64,000 nucleotides of DNA from Phoronis australis (GCA_002633005.1 NMRA01000165.1:221958-285957), one strand, 5' to 3'; numbered from the stretch's first letter, positions 23,896-34,384 are shown. Numbers and translations are program-made. The notes: a model not told the origin generated them from the letters alone.

Positions 23896-24240
23896 GTAGT
23901 GGGAGTGATTACAGGCCCACTTCGACACCCAGTGAAGAGGACAGTTCGTCGTCCAGTGAACAGATCGGTGAGCCAAACTTTGATAAGTTTATTGTGTACT
24001 TGTCTAAAGTGTTGGAGCTATTTAGAAGGTGCCAGGTGTGTGGCGAGGGAGTCACACGACACGATGTAAGCAGTTTGAGTGCTCAGGTCACCATCCAGTG
24101 TGAGTGTGTCGCGGGACACTCTGGCAAGTGGGACAGTTGTTCCTTTGTCCGTGGTATGCCGGAGGTCCACTTAATCATGTCCAGTAGTGGCTTGGCCTCG
24201 TCAAACTTTGAACAGCACAAGCATTCCATTGAGGTAGGGA
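23892..24240 (+). pseudogene. Frameshifted continuation of the Kolobok transposase N-terminal region
   Basis: In the frame -1 to the THAP ORF, an acidic Ser-rich linker leads to KFIVYLSKVLELFRRCQVCG and then QCECVAGHSGKWDS, a Cys-x2-Cys / Cys-x-Cys pair of the sort that follows the THAP domain in such transposases. No acidic catalytic triad follows; the frame runs on to 24497 without recognisable content. Confidence 0.5.
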
Positions 24241-25734
24241 TAACAAGGCACACAGTGCATTTGCACCAAGATGTGTCACCACGTCTGTCCTCAGTAGCCG
24301 CCTTCTCTCAACAGCTGCCTGTGCCTGTGCGTACTCTGCCTCAATATACTCGGGCTCATGAACATGTACCCACCCACCGAATGTCCGTGAAAGAATTCCT
24401 CGTCACAACTGCTGTGAACAAGGTCTCCGTCACTCACACTACTGTCACTGTGATACGGGTCACCGACTCCAGCCATTTTCAGCTTACAACACATTAAACA
24501 ATCCCTAAATCCAACGTAGCTGAGTTCTCTACTAACCTATCTTGCTGCAGAATACTCGCCGATGGAAAGTGATGGCGACAATTGTTGAAAAACAGCACAA
24601 AACAAAAGTAGAATAGAACAGATTCGCACGGTAAAGTCAACGCAAAACCAAATGGCGAGAAACGCTTGCCTCCTAAAACGTCACTTCCGGAGTAGCGAAC
24701 GAGTATTTAATAAAATTGCGAAAAGCTGTAATTAAGTGGAAAATATGTCTAGGATAACCAACCAACCTTATTTTAGCTCAAAATGACATGGAAAAAGGTT
24801 GCCTTCGCCTTTAAAATTCACGGCAACATATCACGTTATCTCGCGAAGTCTTGCTTTTTAGCTAGGTCCTAGCTTTACTGAACGGGAGGCTGGCCTCTGA
24901 TATTTTTTTCTCCGGTCTAAGAACCACTTTCGATAACCTATCAAACTACTTGCTAAGAATTTCTTAACAACATATTTTTGGATGTTAAAATCGTGTTACT
25001 GTATTTTACGCAAAAAAGTGACATTCGGTTTCTGAGTATTTGTTGTTCAATTTTAAATGAAAAGTTTAGCAGATGTGTTTGCGTGACTTTTGAAAAACTA
25101 CACGTATTAGCGTAGCTAGATATTTTTGTTTGTGTTTGCATAAAATATTACTGATTTTCATTGTTTCTATAACAGTTCGTCTGTGAAATATTAACCTGTT
25201 GTCCAAATACTTTTTTGTTGATTCGAACTCTGAGCAGTGATTGGTAACTGTAGAAGGCCTATTTACATTTTCACTTGAAATAAAATTTAAAAAATGAAAA
25301 ATACCTTGCAAAAACCCAATCCAATACTTTCTGTGGCTGACAGCGTACATTGTACTTGACAATTGTCCCACTCTTGGCAGGCTATACCACTTTTTGAATT
25401 TTCCCACCATCTACACCAGCAAAATGTTCCACTTTTTGACACACGGGGACACTGACATATTGTCATATTCCGTAATTTCCCACGCGATATAGCTCTATTT
25501 TCTTCGACTAAAACGAAAAAAAAAACCGTTAATTTTTATGGGTTTTCGATGCACCTGCAACTGTCTATTCGACCAGAGACCGTAGAGATGTTGTTAACGT
25601 CTTTGATTCGACTAAAAAAAGAAAAAACAAAAAATACGTTGTCGGTACGTTTTGGTCTGTTGCGGAGAAAATTTCACCCTTGCGTTTTGGCATAGGGCCA
25701 GACGTTCTGCTTTTTATCCGGTAGTCCCGTTTTT

Positions 25735-26207
25735 CATTTGTATTTAACAACACTATCTATTTAGTTCAGTGCTCAGTTTCAGTGTGAAACAGTCAGATTT
25801 ATTTTCTCTCCTCCAAGCGCTGCTGCAGGCTCGACCCCGGAAATACTTTCTATAGTTAAGTAAATAAACCCTTTTCTTCAGAAAGCAAAAATTAGTGCTC
25901 CTGGTTCATGCAGTGCCCCGTTTTTATCTTTCAGAGTGCACTTTCTTTAGTAACATAATCGTAAAAATGTGTTTCGATGTCTCCAATTTGCGGTAACATA
26001 CACTGCATGAACTAATATTTCCGTAAAAACATTTCAGAATTCTAACATATGATTTCCCTAACCAAGACTTAATGGCTAAACCGATCAACGCCATCTTGAG
26101 GCTTGGGGTCGAGGCTGCAGCAGCGCTTGGAGGAGAGAAAATAAATCCGACTTTTTCACACTGAAACTGAGCACTGAACTAAATAGATAGTGTTGTTAAA
26201 TACAGAT
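25735..26207. mobile_element. Fold-back element with ~95-bp terminal inverted repeats
   Basis: 25735-25835 is the reverse complement of 26105-26207 with few mismatches, for example caacactatctatttagttc on the left and gaactaaatagatagtgttg on the right. The inner ends share cctccaagcgctgctgcag. The interior has no ORF of note. No clear target duplication was seen, so the family is not assigned. Confidence 0.7.
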
Positions 26208-26468
26208 GCCTAGTTGTGAAGAAATCTTTGATTTGAGTTTTAAACTACCAATGAATAATTGCATGTATTCCAACTCACCATCACCAAGTTCAGGTAGGCC
26301 AAATTTCCGAGTGCACTTGACAGCCGCGGCGTGGCTAGTTGACGTCTCCACTTCAAAATCTTTTACTAGGTTTAGTGCTGCATCGTAATTTTCTACAAAG
26401 TCATGGAAATTACCCCATTTTTTGAAATTCTTCACCCACTCCTTTTCTTCAGTTTCATCACCACATTC
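26208..26468 (-). other. Unrecognised ORF (~90 codons) interrupted by a MITE
   Basis: The minus-strand frame reads MECGDETEEKEWVKNFKKWG, then FVENYDAALNLVKDFEVETS and LPELGDGELEYMQLFIG. It looks protein-like but I do not recognise a family. The MITE 26469-26725 sits at its 5' end, so the 180-codon frame that runs through the MITE is a chimera. It may be a transposase remnant. Confidence 0.3.
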
Positions 26469-26725
26469 CATGCGCGCATCCGCCGGGGGAGTGGGGCTCC
26501 GGGGAGCCCCCCCCCCCATTTGGCGAAGTGGGCAAAAAGGTCCGAATCTGAGAAACAAAAATGCCGAGAAATGAGACACTAAACAAGCACAAACGCGGAA
26601 TTTACAGTGGTGCCCCCGTTTATTGTTTTTTTTTTTTTTTAGTCCGCCCGCTTTTTGGTACCAAAAGGTCCACAACGTCAGGAATTTGAGCCACCCCCCC
26701 ATATTGAAGGCTGGGTGCGCGCATG
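26469..26725. mobile_element. MITE with CATGCGCGC ends (copy 1)
   Basis: Ends CATGCGCGCATCC and CTGGGTGCGCGCATG, flanked by the 5-bp repeat CATTC (26464-26468, 26726-26730). Internal text such as the agtccgcccgc and ccatttggcg blocks is shared with copies 3 and 4. Its right-hand end lies ~220 bp upstream of the otopetrin start. Confidence 0.75.
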
Positions 26726-26946
26726 CATTCCATTGCATAAATAAATCTTAAAGTCTAGGGATCGAAACCGAAAGCACACCCCAACATATGTCAACTTTGA
26801 CATTCGAGGAAACGCAGTCTCAGTTTCGCACTTAGCTAGGTCAAACTATTGTGACCACAACGTACGGCATATGCGGTCTAGTTGGTTTCTGTGCCCGAAT
26901 TTATGTCAACTGCAAACTAGTTTTACTGTGATCAACTTATGACATT

Positions 26947-28812
26947 ATGGCTCGCGTTACAGCCACAAAAGGTAGGGATACCAGCGTGCTGTTGTTATTA
27001 ATCACTGGTTGTGTAATATCAGGACTGATAATCTGCAATCTACTCACGATAGACAATAACATAGTGTTACCATCGGATGTAGTGTCTGTGTCGTTGATTA
27101 TTTTGCTACTCAGTGTCACCACCATGATGATCGTCATCTACTGCAAGCGTCATGACAACGCGTTCGTTGTTTACGTAACTGAAAACGACGGAAACGCGAA
27201 TACTCTACAGAAGATAAAGGACATGTTTCCAGTGATTGGTCTCTATATATTTGGTACGGGAACAGTTATACTTGATGTGTTATCTATTGCTTTTGAAATT
27301 GAATGTGCTCCTTTCGTGGGTCGCAGCGGCAATGAATCCGGTTTGTCAAACTCCTGGCATGGGAATGTGGTGCTGTCGTGGAGATATTTCGTATCTTCTC
27401 TGCTTTTTCACCTCTGCAAAATAGTGTTTTTCGTAATTCAAATGGCGTTCCTGCTTCAGTTTTCGTCAGCTATATTTTTACGCCCAGTGCCTACTCGCCT
27501 CATAACTTCAATGTGTATATGCGCGAACTGTGCAGTGTGGGTCGCCAGCTACTTTGAAGAAATGAAGGAGGTTAACAAAGTGTTTGGCGATGTTGAAACC
27601 AAAAGTAGCGCTTTATTTCGAACAGACAATTATTCTTATCGTGACAGGCAACTTAACTACAATAATTGTTTAAACAAAAATACGACACTCGGCAAAACCG
27701 TCGACAACGCCGCAACTTATCTTTATCCATTTAACATGGAATATTCACTGATCGCCATTGGAATTCTGTACCATTTGTGGGCAACCGCCAGAGCAGACGA
27801 CGCACACAGGATACGTGCAGGAACTCCACATGCAGTTGTTGAAGCTGCTGGCCACGATCCTGAAGATCGAGGAGATCCCACTGCGGAAGCGCCTGAAAAC
27901 TGCGGTAACCGCGAGAATGATGATATCTCGATAGTTGAAATCATCCAGAATGGCGATGAAGTCGACGATAGTGCAACTGAGACTAAAATGGTAGTACGAT
28001 CTGATAGTTGTCAAAATCTTTCTGTTGACAGAGCGAATGCTAGCGTGAACAGTGTCGTACAGGATGGGGGTTATGTCCAATTTGGTGGGAATTCGGAGAC
28101 CAGCGCGCTCCTAGTTAGCAATACAACGCAACGACCAAACCGAACAGGCATTCTCTTCAACCTCGGCTATGTGTACATTATTTTGAATTTTGTTATTGAA
28201 ATTCTTCTGTACGACAAAGACATCTTCAGTACAATTCTTTACGTGCATTACGGGTTTCAGAGTTTGTTTTATCTGTTGTTAATATTGGTTTCTATTAAAT
28301 GCATTTCCATTATTCGAAAATTGGAAGTAACGGAGCATGCGTATGACGAAGAGGATCTATTTCTGTTGTTGTCTGCTGGCGGAACTCTTATGTTCGGCAC
28401 GCTAACTGCGCTAGCGGGTTGGAATATGATTGCAGAAGGGTACAGTACTGAACATTTGAGTAACAAAATATCTGGCCCAGTAATATGGATTGTCACTTTT
28501 GACGCGATGACAAATTTCGTGCAAGTTATCGCCCAAAGTCGTCTTATCATCAGAATTATGCGTGTCAAACCCAGCGATGACATGTCAGACCGAGACAGGA
28601 AGTTTCTGTTCAATGGTGTTATGTTTTTGTTAATGTCCAATTTAGCACTGTGGGCATTGGATAGTTTTGTTGAGCTACAGTCTGTCGACTCATTTCCCTT
28701 GCAGCTCAAATATTATGGAACAAACTGGAAGATCATAGTCTTACTCACATATCCAGTTGCTATCTTTTACCGCTTCCATAGTGTCGGTATACTTATCAAA
28801 AACATCCATTGA
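26947..28812 (+). CDS. Otopetrin-family proton channel
   Basis: 621 residues in one uninterrupted exon; otopetrins are proton-selective channels of the plasma membrane and usually about 600 residues. About twelve hydrophobic segments are visible: near 13-34, 45-65, 93-117, 147-175, 184-205 and 265-283, then an acidic, polar linker of ~110 residues (about 285-395), then six more at about 400-420, 427-450, 468-493, 505-530, 553-573 and 590-612. That is the 6+6 otopetrin layout. Family marks are GLYIFGTGTVILDV, NMEYSLIAIGILYHLW before the linker, and YPVAIFYRFHS near the C-terminus (about 600-610). The ATG opens directly before the first helix. The stop is at 28810-28812, with a possible ATTAAA signal at 28879. 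Vertebrate otopetrin genes have introns, so the single exon suggests retroposition or a lineage-specific intronless group. Subfamily is not assigned. Confidence 0.9.
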   Translation: MARVTATKGRDTSVLLLLITGCVISGLIICNLLTIDNNIVLPSDVVSVSLIILLLSVTTMMIVIYCKRHDNAFVVYVTENDGNANTLQKIKDMFPVIGLYIFGTGTVILDVLSIAFEIECAPFVGRSGNESGLSNSWHGNVVLSWRYFVSSLLFHLCKIVFFVIQMAFLLQFSSAIFLRPVPTRLITSMCICANCAVWVASYFEEMKEVNKVFGDVETKSSALFRTDNYSYRDRQLNYNNCLNKNTTLGKTVDNAATYLYPFNMEYSLIAIGILYHLWATARADDAHRIRAGTPHAVVEAAGHDPEDRGDPTAEAPENCGNRENDDISIVEIIQNGDEVDDSATETKMVVRSDSCQNLSVDRANASVNSVVQDGGYVQFGGNSETSALLVSNTTQRPNRTGILFNLGYVYIILNFVIEILLYDKDIFSTILYVHYGFQSLFYLLLILVSIKCISIIRKLEVTEHAYDEEDLFLLLSAGGTLMFGTLTALAGWNMIAEGYSTEHLSNKISGPVIWIVTFDAMTNFVQVIAQSRLIIRIMRVKPSDDMSDRDRKFLFNGVMFLLMSNLALWALDSFVELQSVDSFPLQLKYYGTNWKIIVLLTYPVAIFYRFHSVGILIKNIH

Positions 28813-28878
28813 TTATAAACTTAGCAGTGCTTGATTGGTTGCATTTTTATTTTAAGTAGACTATACCAAAAGGCCTGA

Positions 28879-28884
28879 ATTAAA
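28879..28884 (+). terminator. Possible polyadenylation signal of otopetrin
   Basis: ATTAAA, 67 bases after the stop codon, followed by a T-rich stretch. Positional inference only. Confidence 0.35.
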
Positions 28885-28931
28885 AGTTTGTTTTTCCACT
28901 CCGGCGACCGACATGATGTTATGTGCGCGAC

Positions 28932-29465
28932 TAAGTAAGTAAGTAAGTAATTTTTTATTATAGTGACATGTGTTCAAATGAATTTAAACAATGAATACGT
29001 TACAAAGACTAGGAACAACCAGCCCTCCACGGGGCTTATAAGTCACTTTAGATACATGATACAAAAAAGAAAATACAAGTGTACACGCATTGCAAGAGGA
29101 CCAGAAAGAGAAGGCCGAGATAAAAGTGATCATAAATAAATATAATTTTTCCTTACTTCAAAAATATTTTTGATGAAAACTGAAGTTTTTCTAATAACAT
29201 CTTTTTGCATGATTGTAATTAATTTACTTTCACAGCTTTCTGCACGGAATCGTGGATATTTAATCTCAACTTGACAATAAAAGGTGTTTCTGGCATCTAA
29301 GAAAAACGGACACTCAAACAGAAAATGTAGTTCAGTTTCGAACTGACCAGTGTGACAAAGACAGCAAATTCCTTCATCAAAATCTAGAGAACGAAAACGC
29401 CCAACCTCAACCAATAGCTGTAGGGTTCCGGTTCTAATTTGAGCAAGAATTGACCTAGTTGCGTT
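28932..29465 (-). mobile_element. LINE 3' fragment with (TTAC)n tail
   Basis: The minus strand reads RSILAQIRTGTLQLLVEVGR, CCLCHTGQFETELHFLFECP and FFLDARNTFY, the C-terminal Cys/His block of an endonuclease-type LINE polyprotein. The 3' end at 28932-28951 is a TTAC microsatellite, as in many LINE tails. It is 5'-truncated and sits 120 bp past the otopetrin stop, in opposite orientation. Confidence 0.75.
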
Positions 29466-30890
29466 ATTGGCCTCGACTGACAGTGCATTCTAAGACATTC
29501 TGTCTGTTAGTCCTTACTATGTTTAGAATTTCCGTGAGTCACTTGGTGTATTTCACTGTCACTCTTGTTATTGATGAACGTTCACCGCGTTGTATATTTT
29601 GCGTTTTTCACACATATGATTGATCGAAAATTCTTGACCTTCGTCTATAGTTGTGATTAAAAACTAATCTACCGATTACGGAAAGTGATACTTTATTTTC
29701 TGGCTGTTTAAGTTGTAGGACTAATGAAACTCATTTGGAGAGCCGGTGTGAGATTGTTTTTAGCAAAGTGGCTAATGGTAATCATTTGACTTTAATTGGT
29801 TAAGAACACGATAGAAAAGCAAGCAGTGTGATTTTTTAAACTTTGCCCTTATTCTCATTGACAGGCTTAAGCGATTTTTCTCCAAGACTAAATTGGAATG
29901 ATTATTTTGTTTGTTTTTAAAAGAAGTATGTCATGCATCGTCATTTTTCGGTGAGAAGGGTTCATAGATACCTATTGTCATAGACGCGTTATTGTTTTAA
30001 TTACTTAACTCGTGCAACTGGGCCTAGTTGCATGAAACAATCCAAAATGGGAACTCAACTAAGGTCCCTAAATCTAATGCGTATTTGTGGACTTTTGAAA
30101 ACACTGTCTGATTGTCCTTTCTTATGCTGTTTTAGTTTCATTACTAATTAAATTTTTAGCTTTCTTACAAATCGAGTGTGACATCTACCTTGAATGCTCA
30201 ACATGACTGAAAATAATTAGTGATCTGTTCATGCAACCCCCCTAATGAAGGACTAAGTCCTATTGATTCTGATTGAACGAAGCGCTTATAATTTTTAGTT
30301 ATATTTTTGAGAATGTCAGCAGTCAAAGAGGAGCGCGTAATTAAGATCAAATGACAGAAGATTGGATTTGTGAGTAAAGAATGACACAAATACGCAAAAG
30401 ATTTAAAATTTTTAGTAGTAGTTAACTTTTGTTAAGTCTATCATTATGTTTTATTTTAAGCTTTAGCTTTATATGGTCAACTTTTGTGCTGTACTGTTAC
30501 ACGTATTCGCAGTACTTCAGCAATAAAGTTTATCATATCACTCCATACCCAAATGTTTCTATCGAGTACCCACCAAGCAGTTGCCCAGGTACATGTTGCA
30601 AAGTAGCATGCATGTGGTTGACTTGAGGTTATGGGTTCATGACGAGGTGATTGACGTCGAAATCTTCAAATGTGGTTTGATTACTACTAAAAACAGTGAG
30701 GCGAATGATATTCCACTGGATGACATGAATAACCAACTTCGATTAATAAGTTTGTGTGCATTTATCAAAAAGATTCACCGAACAGGCATTTCATTACTTA
30801 ATACTCACGGAGTGCCATAATCATGACTGACAAAAGTAACAACACTTGCAAATGCTAAATTTATTACTAAACGGCAACGGCAAAAGGCAA
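29466..30890. other. Intergenic, nothing recognised
   Basis: AT-rich sequence with several short ORFs of low-complexity or hydrophobic composition. No support for a gene, RNA or named repeat. Confidence 0.4.
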
Positions 30891-30894
30891 CGGC

Positions 30895-31207
30895 AGCTTG
30901 GCCCGTGCCGACCACGTGGCTTTCCGTCGGACCTCGGAGGCACCGCGGCTGCCACCGCTTGGCTCGTCCCGGCCACGAGGCCTACTTGCCTCAGCCGCGC
31001 TGCCTCCGTCAACTTGGCCCTTCCCGGCAACGTGGCCTACGGGAATCGACCGCGCTGGCTCCGGCAGTTTGGCTCGTCCCGGCCACGAAGGCTACGGGCC
31101 TCGACCGCGCTGCCTCAGGCAGCTTAATTGGCCCGTCCCAGCCACGTGGCCCTACGCCGGGCCTCGGCCGCGCTGCCTCCGCCGCCAGCTTGCCGGCCCG
31201 TAGGCCT
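30895..31207. repeat. GC-rich minisatellite, about five 55-63 bp units
   Basis: Successive units share ggcccgtcccggccacgtgg and gaccgcgctgcctc with variation, and a further partial unit lies at 31612-31700. Several units contain CACGTG or near-CACGTG cores. All three plus frames stay open for ~95-110 codons because the array is GC-rich and stop-poor, which argues against a coding reading. Composition contrasts sharply with the AT-rich surroundings. Confidence 0.8.
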
Positions 31208-31216
31208 ACCGCTCAG

Positions 31217-31440
31217 TGCTGTAGTGGGGCGTAAGCGCACGTAGTTGCAGCCAACCACCTTTTTGCTTTTTAACGTAGCACCTACCCACGTTAAGTTACG
31301 GTATAGTGGGGCGTAAGCTCATGTAATTGCAGCCAACCACCTTTGTATGTGTTATCGTAGCAACCACCTTTTTACATTTTAACGTAGCGTCTACGCGCCG
31401 TAAGTGACGGATAGTGGGACGTAGTCTCGATACGATAGCT
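31217..31440. repeat. hAT-MITE-derived tandem array
   Basis: Starts with cagtgctgtagtgg, the terminal repeat of the MITE at 3826-3964, and continues with gcgcacgta, ccaaccaccttttt, aacgtagc and cgtaagt blocks in the order seen in that MITE's reverse complement. The inner block is then repeated two more times with ~60-85 bp spacing. No second intact end. Confidence 0.6.
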
Positions 31441-32079
31441 TACGGCATCAATACGCTAGTAGGGCCTACTACGCTGACGACAGCATTGTTGATGAACATT
31501 TTGCCGGGCGCGGGTGACCTACAGGCATATGGGCGGCGCAGCACTGAAAAAAGTGGGGGGCTAAAGCCCCTCAGCTCCCCTGTGGTGCACCGCCTATACT
31601 AGGACCATGTGCAGCGTGGCCGACGGGCTTCGGCCGCGTCTCCTTCGGCAGCTTGGCCTGCCCCGCCCACGTGATTTGCGGGCCTCGGATACGCTGCCTT
31701 CTAAATTGGCGACGGCCTCCTTAATGTTTCCTATTGATCCTTTTGGTTTCCAAATGTCGGGTTTGTGAAAATAACTAAAGCCCAAGTTTTTACCATTAAA
31801 AACAAATACTCAAAAACAATTAATTTGAGTTTTTCATTTAGTGAACTTACGTGTTAAAAAAAAACGAAAATTGATAACGTTGCCCCTAATGATTTATGTA
31901 TGAATACAAGATCCATATATAAGCCTTGGAATTCCAAATGTTGCGCTCGTATTATAAAAACAAAAATGGGATGTTTTCGCATTGAAAAGAAACATGTAAA
32001 ACTAAATCACTAAATAAGGTCTTCGTCAACATAAATAAATACAAGACTGTGACGAGCAAGAAAAGTGGAAATTAGTCAC

Positions 32080-32123
<44 letters not shown>

Positions 32124-32157
32124 CGCGCGCGTTTATACAAAGACACACACACACACA
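32080..32157. repeat. (GT)n(GC)n microsatellite followed by (CA)n
   Basis: About 18 GT units, then GC units, then a short inverted-sense CA run after 20 bp, so the segment could form a hairpin or Z-DNA. Confidence 0.9.
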
Positions 32158-32350
32158 CATATGCCATGTTCGTATCATATTGTATACTTCAATTCAAAAT
32201 TGATCGTTTTCGACAAAAACTGCTTCATATCTGTACTCTGGGTAGTCTATATGCAAATGTTCGTTCGGAAATCTCCAATAATGAGAACTATTCTAATGGG
32301 CCCCCTAATCATGAAAAAATGCGGTCCCCTTAATGTAGAATATAGACTTA

Positions 32351-32404
32351 TATGTGTGTGTGTGTGTGTGTGTGTTTGTGTTTGTGTTTGTGTGTGTTTG
32401 TTTG
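32351..32404. repeat. (TG)n microsatellite
   Basis: Interrupted TG/TTTG run. The ORFs made of repeated Cys-Val across it are artefacts. Confidence 0.9.
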
Positions 32405-32429
32405 TGCCATAATCGTGCAACCACAACTA

Positions 32430-34094
32430 CAATACTACTAAGAGAATAATTTTCTGATGCCGGTTGATAATACTTCCAGAACTACTAACAACACAACAGT
32501 ACCTGTTTCAAAACACACATGGAACAATTTCACACATTAGTTTTCATCACACAGAGTCTTAACAAGAATAGTTTTCTTGGAATGCTAAAGCGATATAATC
32601 TGTTAGGACTACTTATTGGGATCACGGAAGTTGCTTCCAAGTCAGCAAAATAGGAAAAGAAATGGTGCTGACTTTCTTAGCCTAACAGCAATGCTACGAG
32701 TGATCACCAACAATAGTGGTGGTGAACAATCCCATGAATGATCACCAACAATAGGGGTGGTGAACAATTCTAATGGTCTTTCATGAACAATCCTAATGTC
32801 ATAATAGAACTGACTAGAACAGTGATGACATGGCAAAGTATACACCAACATTCTTACTACACTTAAAGCAATAGCTCCTGAGCACAGGGTGTGTAACGAT
32901 TGTAAGAATTGATATATTTTCTAAATTTCAAATAAAGCGGATTATATATCTTCTTCACTACACAAGTGGGCGTATGTGACCTACAGTATGTTTACACTTT
33001 GGAAAGCAGACAAAGTGATTTTTAAGGATACGAAAATGTTTCAAAGTGATTTTTATGAATTCGTAATTTTTTGTTTGAACTTAACAAAGGATGAAGGCTG
33101 TGATGACAGCAAATTGTATCGTTGAAGCTCACCCTGATAAATAGTTCAAATAATGCGATTTTTATCATAACACTTTCATTGTGTAGTCTCAGCAAACTTT
33201 AAAACAACAGCAACATCAATCAAAATAAATGCTCTGAAATATAATGCTGATTAAAGTGACATCAAAATATACAAAATTGAAAGTACTCATACCAAAATAA
33301 TGTAGAATTAAGTTCCTGAACAAACACTCCAAATAAGTGCGATGTGTACAAACCTTATCAAAATGCACTGTGGCAGGAATACGAAAACAATATTTCAAGT
33401 TTGACAGAACCATGGCAACCGACAGCCTATTCCTTCGTCGTGATCTGTGAAGTCATATCTGGAACACAAAACAAAATTACAACCCGCGTTTACGTAAGGG
33501 AGGACTGTAATAAGAAACACTTTATGGTTTACGCTCTAGATCGACTATATGAAATATCAACAAAAACGACAGTTCTCTATTTCTCAAGACCATGCTTGGC
33601 AAATAAAATGACATGCTGTTACAAGTCAAGTTACCGGTATATATATATAGAGAGAGAGAGCTTAGTCTCAACCAAAAACCCATCATCACTTAATTCCAAA
33701 GTCCAAAACTCACATTTTGACTAAGTAAGTTGTCTAAATGGAAGGCGGGCCTATACAGTTTAGACAACTAAAACCACTTAAATAAATGAATGAAGATCAG
33801 AAGAAAATTACGAGATTCATAATGTCCAAAAGCCTAACTATGCTATAATTGGCACTTCCAATCAAAATCATCTCAAAAGGATTGTGCATTCCAATAACAA
33901 ATAGTGGGTTCAATTCCGAACATAGCTTCAGAATAATTGCGTCAGACTGAACATGTTTCCATAGACCAGATGTTAGGGTGAGGTGGCAAATGACGGCTTA
34001 ACACAAAAGCAGGCCAAAAATTTAATTTTGATCAGAAGTGCACTCAGTTTACAAACAGAATTACTTTTAAGTTTTGACAGTAAAACGACATCTT
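32430..34094. other. Intergenic, nothing firm
   Basis: Contains a short imperfect duplication near 32700-32765 (gatcaccaacaatag…ggtggtgaacaat, twice) and a (GA)n run at 33649-33660. The 126-codon frame at 33344-33724 has no recognisable domain. Confidence 0.35.
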
Positions 34095-34216
34095 CATGCG
34101 CGCACCCAGCCTTCAATATGGGGGGTGCGTTTAGTGGACTTTTGTCTCATTTTCTCGGACTTTATATTTCGCAGGCGGACCTTTTTCCGAGCTCCCCCCC
34201 CCTGGGTGCGCGCATG
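34095..34216. mobile_element. MITE with CATGCGCGC ends (copy 2, internally deleted)
   Basis: 122 bp. Both ends are CATGCGCGCACCCAG in inverted orientation, with flanks atctt/atttt as a decayed 5-bp duplication. It keeps the ttttgtctcattttctcgg block of the ~250-bp copies but has lost the middle. Confidence 0.8.
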
Positions 34217-34384
34217 ATTTTGCATCATTTTTAATGCTAAAATATTTACCTGCTTCAATAAGCGGAACATGTATGTATCAATAATAACCTGGAAATAAGA
34301 ATATAGAGCTACGAAATAATATTGCAATGTGGTTACTAGCTTAATTGAAATGAATAAGAATCATAAGTCTTCTTGTATACCATT

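Larger units (their letters stand above)
23133..24810 (+). mobile_element. Kolobok-type DNA transposon, internally deleted
   Basis: TTAA duplications at 23129-23132 and 24811-24814 bound a 1,678-bp element. Its ends are near-identical inverted repeats of ~150 bp, starting AGGCGAAGGCAACC on each side. TTAA targets plus a THAP-domain protein are the Kolobok signature; piggyBac also uses TTAA but lacks THAP. It carries a THAP ORF and a second, frameshifted transposase-like ORF but no space for a full catalytic core, so it cannot be autonomous. Confidence 0.85.
23063..24884. mobile_element. Outer inverted-repeat element containing the Kolobok insertion
   Basis: Left CGTTCAGTAACGCTAGGACC (23063) mirrors right GGTCCTAGCTTTACTGAACG (ending 24884), with one indel or mismatch. 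The Kolobok element lies between them, so it appears to have landed inside an older, short inverted-repeat element (about 140 bp without the insert). Confidence 0.55.

Noticed and set aside
23130-24814. piggyBac assignment for the TTAA-flanked element
   Set aside because: TTAA targets fit, but the THAP finger and ~150-bp inverted ends point to Kolobok.
26196-26738. 180-codon minus ORF as a single gene
   Set aside because: It runs through a MITE with target duplications (26464-26730); only the part left of the MITE could be original coding sequence.
27723-28709. Minus-strand ORFs of 73-146 codons opposite otopetrin
   Set aside because: Antisense shadows of a long, strongly conserved coding exon.
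30898-31234. Overlapping Pro/Ala/Arg-rich ORFs of 93-109 codons on plus
   Set aside because: All three frames are open over a GC-rich tandem array; low stop content explains them, and no start or splice signals support coding.
32065-32412. ORFs made of Cys-Val runs
   Set aside because: Translations of GT/TG microsatellites.
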